This document shows positions 59,475-64,000 of a stretch of DNA of 64,000 bases, one piece after another. The position numbers and the translations under genes are program-made. The stretch covers positions 124,001 to 188,000 of the forward strand of contig NZ_DATBTY010000040.1 of the NCBI RefSeq assembly GCF_036516575.1, read 5' to 3'. The DNA comes from Cerasibacillus sp036516575. GTDB lineage: Bacteria; Bacillota; Bacilli; Bacillales; Amphibacillaceae. The notes under the pieces were generated by a model. It saw only the letters and a list, made by a program, of their open reading frames with translations, was not told the DNA's origin and ran no database searches. Positions within the stretch are counted from its first letter, which is position 1, and the number at the start of each line of letters is the position of its first letter.

Positions 59475-60611
59475 TTGTTTAATTTATTTAGTACTAGAAA
59501 TGAAAAGTTAGAAATATTAGATGACCTTTCATTGTATGAGGATAAAGTCAGGAAAACAGCACTTAAACGTATAGCAATTGAATCTGTTATTGGAATGATT
59601 TCAAAAACAATCATTCAATCGGAATTTAGAGTTATAGAAGATGGTTCAAATGTAAAAAATGAAATGTATTATCGGTTTAATGTAAAACCAAATGTTAACC
59701 AATCAGCTGCTCGTTTTTGGGAACAAGTTGTCAATAAACTAATTTATGATGGAGAATGTTTAATAATAAAAGCAGATACAGATGATTTATTAATAGCTGA
59801 TGATTATATGCGAGAAACGTTTGCTATTTTTCCAGATAAATTTAAAAATGTTATTGTGAAAGATTATGAATTTAAGCGAGTATTTAATCGTAATGAAGTT
59901 ATATTTTTTCAATATGGCAATGAGAGCTTGTCTTCATTAATTGATAGTCTGTATTATGATTATGGTGAATTACTAGCTAGATTAATAGAGTTCCAGCTGA
60001 GAAAAAATCAAATAAGAGCAACAGTTGATATAGAAGCTGTTGCAGGAAAAGATGAAAAGGCAAAAAAAAGACTACAAAACTTTATTAATCGAACTTATAA
60101 AGCAATTAAAGAAAAAGCAATAGCCATTATCCCACAACAAAAGGGTTTTACTTATCAAGAACATTCAAAGCAAACAGGAAATCAAGTTAGTGTAGATGAA
60201 ATTAATAAATTAACGAATGGATTTATGGATCAAGTTGCAAATGCTGTTGGATTGCCTGTCGCATTGTTACGAGGAGACATGGCAGATGTTGAAAAGATAA
60301 CAAGAAATTACATGAAGTTTTGTATTGATCCTATCCTTAAAATTATTCGTGACGAGTTAAATATGCAATTTATTTCTAAAGATGATTATTTAAAAGGAAA
60401 TAATATAGACATTAGACGCGTCACATATAGTAACGTATTTGATGTCGCGAGTTCGGTAGATAAGTTGCGCTCTTCCGGTGTATTGAATGGAAATGAATTA
60501 CGAGACGAGCTTGGATATGAACATGCAGATGATCCAATGATGGATAAATACTTTATTACTAAAAACTATCAAGAAAGCAGTCAAGCACTTGAAGGAGGTG
60601 ATGATGAATGA
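59475..60611 (+). CDS. Phage portal protein (HK97 type)
   Basis: The portal forms the dodecameric ring through which DNA enters. The sequence has SARFWEQVVNKLIYDGECLI, the long stem/clip helices, and QVANAVGLPVALLRGDMADV with NYMKFCIDPILKIIRDELN. AGGAGGTGA lies at 59455-59463; TTG 59475 is rather far and GTG 59460 lies within it, so the start is uncertain. Its stop overlaps the protease start. Confidence 0.93.
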   Translation: MFNLFSTRNEKLEILDDLSLYEDKVRKTALKRIAIESVIGMISKTIIQSEFRVIEDGSNVKNEMYYRFNVKPNVNQSAARFWEQVVNKLIYDGECLIIKADTDDLLIADDYMRETFAIFPDKFKNVIVKDYEFKRVFNRNEVIFFQYGNESLSSLIDSLYYDYGELLARLIEFQLRKNQIRATVDIEAVAGKDEKAKKRLQNFINRTYKAIKEKAIAIIPQQKGFTYQEHSKQTGNQVSVDEINKLTNGFMDQVANAVGLPVALLRGDMADVEKITRNYMKFCIDPILKIIRDELNMQFISKDDYLKGNNIDIRRVTYSNVFDVASSVDKLRSSGVLNGNELRDELGYEHADDPMMDKYFITKNYQESSQALEGGDDE

Positions 60612-61297
60612 ACAATACGAAATTATTCAACCTGAAATCCCATCTAGAAATTAAAAATCAAGCGAATAAAGAATTAAGGCTATTCATTTATGGTTTTATC
60701 GGTGGATGGGACAATAACGCAAAGGACATTTTACGTCAGTTAGAGCATTCAAATGCTGAAAAAATCCATGTTCATATTAATAGTGGTGGTGGATCTGCAT
60801 TTGATGGTATAGCAATTTCTAATTTACTTAAAAATCATAGAGCAGAAGTTATCATTCACGTTGATGGTTGGGCGGCAAGTGCAGCATCGATTATCGCTAT
60901 GGCTGGCGATAAAATTATTATGCCAGCTAACACATTGATGATGATTCATCAAGCAAGTGCATTCGTTTATGGAAATGCTGATCAGTTAGAAAAAATAGCA
61001 AGTGATTTAAGAAAAGTTGATAAAGCTGTTAGTGCATCATATAAAAACCGTTTCGTTGGTAGTGAAGAAGAATTAGATAAGCTGCTAGAAGAAGAAACTT
61101 GGCTTACAGCAGATGAAGCAGTTGCACTTGGTTTCGCTGATGAGGTTTCAGACAAAATTGATTATGAAGAACCAATCGATAACGAAGATGATGAACCGGA
61201 GAACCTAAAAGATAATCTAGTTGCTAAGTATTCAAAACAAAATAAACAAGTAGCAAAACAACCTGTAAATGAAAATATTGCTAGGTTGTTTTTATAA
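60608..61297 (+). CDS. ClpP-like head maturation protease
   Basis: This serine protease matures the capsid protein. INSGGGSAFDGIAISNLL forms the oxyanion loop, Ser 91 in GWAASAASIIAMAGD is the nucleophile and His 114 in MMIHQASAF is the base. The acidic C-terminal tail is unstructured. ATG 60608 overlaps the portal stop (ATGA). 229 aa. Confidence 0.94.
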   Translation: MNNTKLFNLKSHLEIKNQANKELRLFIYGFIGGWDNNAKDILRQLEHSNAEKIHVHINSGGGSAFDGIAISNLLKNHRAEVIIHVDGWAASAASIIAMAGDKIIMPANTLMMIHQASAFVYGNADQLEKIASDLRKVDKAVSASYKNRFVGSEEELDKLLEEETWLTADEAVALGFADEVSDKIDYEEPIDNEDDEPENLKDNLVAKYSKQNKQVAKQPVNENIARLFL

Positions 61298-61315
61298 TTT
61301 AAGGAGGAATATTTA

Positions 61316-62482
61316 ATGGGAGCAAATATTAAATTTAATAATTTCGAAGACAAAAAATTGGCTTTTGCTAAAGCTATGCAAGAAGGTACAGAAGAACAAC
61401 AAAAAGTAGCTTTAAATGAAATGTTAGAATCTCTTGCCTTAGACGTTAAAAACGATATTATGCAGCAAGTTAATACACAAATGGCTGATAATGCTGTTTT
61501 ACAGTCACGTGGACAAAATGTATTAACTAGTGAAGAACGAGAGTTTTTCAATGTGGTTATTGAAGAAGGTGGGTTTAAGGACACTGATACTTTACCAAAA
61601 ACGACACAAGAGCGTGTATTTGAGGATATTAAAGAAGAACACCCACTTCTAACTCATCTCGGATTACAGAATTTAGGAGCAGTTACAGAATTTATTTATG
61701 GTGATCCGGAAGGGATGGCAGTGTGGGGTCCACTATTTGGTGAGATTAAAGGACAATTAAATGCTACATTCCGGAAAGAAAAAATTGAGCAATTGAAACT
61801 TACAGCATTTATTCCTATTGCTAAGGACATGCTTAAACTTGGTCCAGAATGGATTGAACGTTATGTTCGTACCATTTTAGTAGAAGCAATGTCTGTTGGA
61901 TTAGAAAGAGGGTTTATTGCGGGGCGAGGACAGACTCAAGATGAACCAATTGGTCTATTGAAAAATGTTAATAAAGAGACTGGTGCAGTAACAGATAAAA
62001 CAAGTGCTGGTACATTAACATTTAAACCAGGCCGGACAACTATTAACGAAATGAAAGATGTTGTTAAAAAGCTATCTATTCGACCTGTTGGAAAGGACCA
62101 AGAAGAAAAAGTTCGTAAAGTCGCTGGAAAGGTAGTCATGGTAACGAATCCATTTGATACATTTGATATTCAAGCGAATGCCACTGTTCAGAACGCAAGT
62201 GGTGTGTATGTAACTAACTTACCATTTAATCCGATTCCAACTGAATCAGTATTTGTTCCACAAGGCAAGGTAGTTTTCTTTGTGAAAGGAGAATATATTG
62301 CTGCAGTGGGTGGTGGTTTAGAAGTTAAACGTTATACAGAGACTCTTGCTCTTGAAGATGCTGATGTATTTATTGGAAAACAATTTGCTACTGGTAAAGC
62401 GAAAGATAACTATGCTGCACAAGTCTATGACTTGAATTTAGATTTAACAGATCAGGCTCCAACTGAACCTGAAGGAGCTTAA
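61316..62482 (+). CDS. Major capsid protein (HK97 fold)
   Basis: The N-terminal 100 residues are helical and charged, as a scaffolding delta domain (FEDKKLAFAKAMQEGTEEQQ). The capsid domain follows, with LPKTTQERVFEDIKEEHPLL, KLTAFIPIAKDMLKLGPEWI and GLERGFIAGRGQTQDEPIGL. The gene order protease-capsid fits processing of the delta region. AAGGAGG precedes ATG 61316. 388 aa. Confidence 0.95.
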   Translation: MGANIKFNNFEDKKLAFAKAMQEGTEEQQKVALNEMLESLALDVKNDIMQQVNTQMADNAVLQSRGQNVLTSEEREFFNVVIEEGGFKDTDTLPKTTQERVFEDIKEEHPLLTHLGLQNLGAVTEFIYGDPEGMAVWGPLFGEIKGQLNATFRKEKIEQLKLTAFIPIAKDMLKLGPEWIERYVRTILVEAMSVGLERGFIAGRGQTQDEPIGLLKNVNKETGAVTDKTSAGTLTFKPGRTTINEMKDVVKKLSIRPVGKDQEEKVRKVAGKVVMVTNPFDTFDIQANATVQNASGVYVTNLPFNPIPTESVFVPQGKVVFFVKGEYIAAVGGGLEVKRYTETLALEDADVFIGKQFATGKAKDNYAAQVYDLNLDLTDQAPTEPEGA

Positions 62483-62493
62483 GAGGTGATTAA

Positions 62494-62793
62494 ATGATCA
62501 CTGATGAGTTTTTAAAAGAATTTAAAGAGCGAATGCATATATCACACAACAGTGAGGACGACAATCTAAAACGATTGTTGTCCTTTTCAATATCTTATAT
62601 AAAGGAAAAATGCGGTGAATTCGATTTAAACGGTAAACTTAATACCGATTTACGAGCTAAAGAACTTGTATTTGAAAGAACACGTTATTTATATAATGAT
62701 GCTGTTGAATTTTTTGAAGACAATTTTCTAAGCGAAATTACTAGTCTTGGTTTAGATTTAGCAGAAGAAGTTGATGACAATGATCAAGTTTGA
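62494..62793 (+). CDS. Head-tail connector (gp6-like adaptor)
   Basis: This 99-aa helical protein (EDDNLKRLLSFSISYIKEKC, FERTRYLYNDAVEFFEDNFL) fits the HK97 gp6/SPP1 gp15 adaptor family that binds beneath the portal. GAGGTGAT precedes ATG 62494, 11 bases after the capsid gene. Confidence 0.87.
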   Translation: MITDEFLKEFKERMHISHNSEDDNLKRLLSFSISYIKEKCGEFDLNGKLNTDLRAKELVFERTRYLYNDAVEFFEDNFLSEITSLGLDLAEEVDDNDQV

Positions 62794-63148
62794 ATTTAAG
62801 AAGAAACGAATTAACAGCGGTGATTTGCGTACGCCCGTTGTTTTTTATGAGTACGCTCCAATAAAAGGGCCAGATCCAGGCGAAAAGGAAAAACGTGTCC
62901 TATATGAATGCTTTGCGAAAGTAGAAACGGTTTGGGCTAAGGATTTAGAACAAGCGAAAACGACTGGAACAGTTGAAGATTTAACGATATCCATACGCGA
63001 TCCACGTTCAGATTATAGACCGAACAATAAGCATTATGTTGAAATTGATGATATTTATTATCGTGGAAAACGTTATAACATTAAACACGTTCAACCTGAT
63101 TTGCAAAATAAAGATTTTATCAAAGTTATTGCGGGGGTAGAGTCATGA
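62780..63148 (+). CDS. Head closure protein (SPP1 gp16-like)
   Basis: This 122-aa beta-rich protein (NSGDLRTPVVFYEYAPIKGP, YVEIDDIYYRGKRYNIKHVQ) is of the phage head-tail joining family. ATG 62780 lies within the end of the previous gene; ATG 62774 and TTG 62771 are alternatives. Its stop overlaps the next start. Confidence 0.87.
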   Translation: MIKFEFKKKRINSGDLRTPVVFYEYAPIKGPDPGEKEKRVLYECFAKVETVWAKDLEQAKTTGTVEDLTISIRDPRSDYRPNNKHYVEIDDIYYRGKRYNIKHVQPDLQNKDFIKVIAGVES

Positions 63149-63537
63149 GTGTTGAGTTTACTGGTGTGAATAAATTACTTTCAGAGCTTGAAAGAAAACT
63201 AGGTAAATCTAATATTCAACGTGTTAGTGATAAAGCATTAACTGAGGGCGCTAAAGTTTTTGTAGCTGAACTTAAGCGGCAATTTGAAACATTTAAGGAT
63301 ACTGGGGCATCCATTGATGAAATAACGATTTCAAAACCAATGACAGTCGCCAGAAAAAGGATTGTTAAAATCTATTGGCGTGGCCCAAAAGGTCGTTATC
63401 GTATAATCCATTTGAATGAATGGGGAACAATTAACAATCCCAATCCACGAGGAAAAGGAAAAATTGCACTAGCTCTTAGAAATGCTGAAAAAGCGTATAG
63501 AGATACTATTGTGCGTTATCTAAAGGCGGGAATCTAA
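63145..63537 (+). CDS. HK97 gp10-like tail completion protein
   Basis: This 130-aa protein has the gp10 family pattern: an N-terminal helix (VNKLLSELERKLGKSNIQRV), then the beta region with IYWRGPKGRYRIIHLNEWGT and a C-terminal helix (RNAEKAYRDTIVRYL). It begins in the ATGA overlap with the head closure gene. Confidence 0.9.
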   Translation: MSVEFTGVNKLLSELERKLGKSNIQRVSDKALTEGAKVFVAELKRQFETFKDTGASIDEITISKPMTVARKRIVKIYWRGPKGRYRIIHLNEWGTINNPNPRGKGKIALALRNAEKAYRDTIVRYLKAGI

Positions 63538-63938
63538 TGGATATATTAGATATTGTTTATAAAAAGTTAATTGAAAATGATTATCTAAGTTCACAAACAT
63601 ATATCCCTGGGGAAGATGATTATCGAATTAAATTCTATGAATATCCTGAAACAGGAGATATAGCTGGACCTTATATAATTATTGATCCATTAGATGATGG
63701 AAAACCAGTTAATTATGCTGATAATAAATGGACACAGCTTGATTTTTTATTACAAGTGGAAGTTTGGTCTTTAAATAGAAAAACCACACTACACTTATCC
63801 CAAGCGATACGTGATTTAATGTGGAGTGAACTAGGTTTTCATCAAATCAAAGGACCGAACGAATATGACAAGGGTATTTATCGTAATGCGAATAGATATA
63901 GAGGAACCTTTTACAGAGATGATTTTGAAACAATATAA
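63537..63938 (+). CDS. Tail terminator-like protein (DUF806-like)
   Basis: This 133-aa protein is in the tail terminator position between gp10-like and tail tube genes. It has YIIIDPLDDGKPVNYADNKW and LQVEVWSLNRKTTLHLSQAI, a pattern of DUF806-like Gram-positive phage proteins. Its ATG shares a base with the previous stop. Confidence 0.8.
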   Translation: MDILDIVYKKLIENDYLSSQTYIPGEDDYRIKFYEYPETGDIAGPYIIIDPLDDGKPVNYADNKWTQLDFLLQVEVWSLNRKTTLHLSQAIRDLMWSELGFHQIKGPNEYDKGIYRNANRYRGTFYRDDFETI

Positions 63939-63954
63939 TTAGGAGGAATAAGTG

Positions 63955-64000
63955 ATGACAGAAGAAAAAATTTATCGTGCTTCAACCGGTGTGGATGAAT
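63955..64000 (+). CDS. Start of major tail (tube) protein, partial
   Basis: AGGAGGAATAAGTG precedes ATG 63955. Fifteen codons are visible (MTEEKIYRASTGVDE). Identity as the tail tube gene is inferred from position alone. Confidence 0.6.
   Translation, partial: MTEEKIYRASTGVDE

Larger units (their letters stand above)
41002..64000 (+). mobile_element. Skin-like prophage interrupting sigK (left part, continues past window)
   Basis: About 23 kb of continuous phage genes start at the sigK break: immunity region, replication proteins, ArpU regulator, HNH-terminase-portal-protease-capsid-connector genes and the start of a tail tube gene. The order is that of an HK97-type siphovirus or myovirus. 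No integrase of the large serine type is in the window; it probably lies near the other junction. Structural genes appear intact, so the element may still be a functional phage, unlike a decayed remnant. Confidence 0.92.

Noticed and set aside
41002..64000. CRISPR array or tRNA genes in the window
   Set aside because: No regularly spaced direct repeats and no cloverleaf-like tRNA sequences were noticed on either strand.

Overview
The window comes from the chromosome of a low-GC, endospore-forming member of the Bacillaceae. This is inferred from the sporulation genes (safA, a YhcN/CoxA-like lipoprotein, spoVB, rsfA, sigK) and from gene order matching the Bacillus safA-ruvAB-queA-tgt-secDF-recJ-relA-hisS-aspS and alaS-ruvX-mltG-trmR-udk-greA blocks. 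The A+T-rich, Oceanobacillus/Virgibacillus-like flavour is an impression; the species cannot be fixed from the sequence alone.

Bases 1-40,600 are core chromosome. They hold spore coat and lipoprotein genes; NAD synthesis (nadE); Holliday junction processing (ruvAB, ruvX) and other repair functions (recJ, recD2, rarA); queuosine tRNA modification (queA, tgt); other tRNA modification (mnmA with its cysteine desulfurase, trmR); protein export (yajC, secDF); the stringent response (relA) with apt and dtd; three aminoacyl-tRNA synthetases (hisS, aspS, alaS) under two T-box leaders; 6S RNA; the cysteine regulator cymR; and mltG, udk, greA and mtnN. Most genes run on the + strand in short operons closed by clear intrinsic terminators.

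At 40,629-41,039 lies, on the minus strand, only the C-terminal part of the mother-cell sigma factor SigK (equivalent to B. subtilis spoIIIC). Homology stops at an AATGA motif (41,002-41,006), the same short core used for excision of the B. subtilis skin element. From there to the end of the window, and beyond it, is a prophage. It is therefore a skin-like sigK-intervening element; the 5' half of sigK and the recombinase are expected past base 64,000.

The prophage is modular. Next to sigK are a 5-methylcytosine DNA methyltransferase and, convergent with it, a MORC/MutL-like GHKL ATPase that is translationally coupled to an ImmA-type protease and a CI-type repressor. A control region with four 17-bp operators separates these from a Cro-like gene and a run of small early genes. 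Then come a DnaD-like initiator and a DnaC-like loader, many small genes, a lipoprotein, HNH nucleases, a small hydrophobic peptide with RNA structure behind it, XtrA, ArpU and a short tyrosine recombinase. A cargo stretch with an HNH_2 nuclease and an Ltp-type superinfection-exclusion candidate follows. The window ends in an HK97-type packaging and head module (HNH, putative cos, TerS, TerL, portal, ClpP-like protease, capsid, connectors, start of the tail tube gene).

The most interesting reading is that an element which must leave sigK for sporulation also carries a plausible defence set: methyltransferase plus MORC-like ATPase, an HNH_2 nuclease and an Ltp-like protein. The methyltransferase-ATPase pair has no obvious adjacent restriction nuclease.
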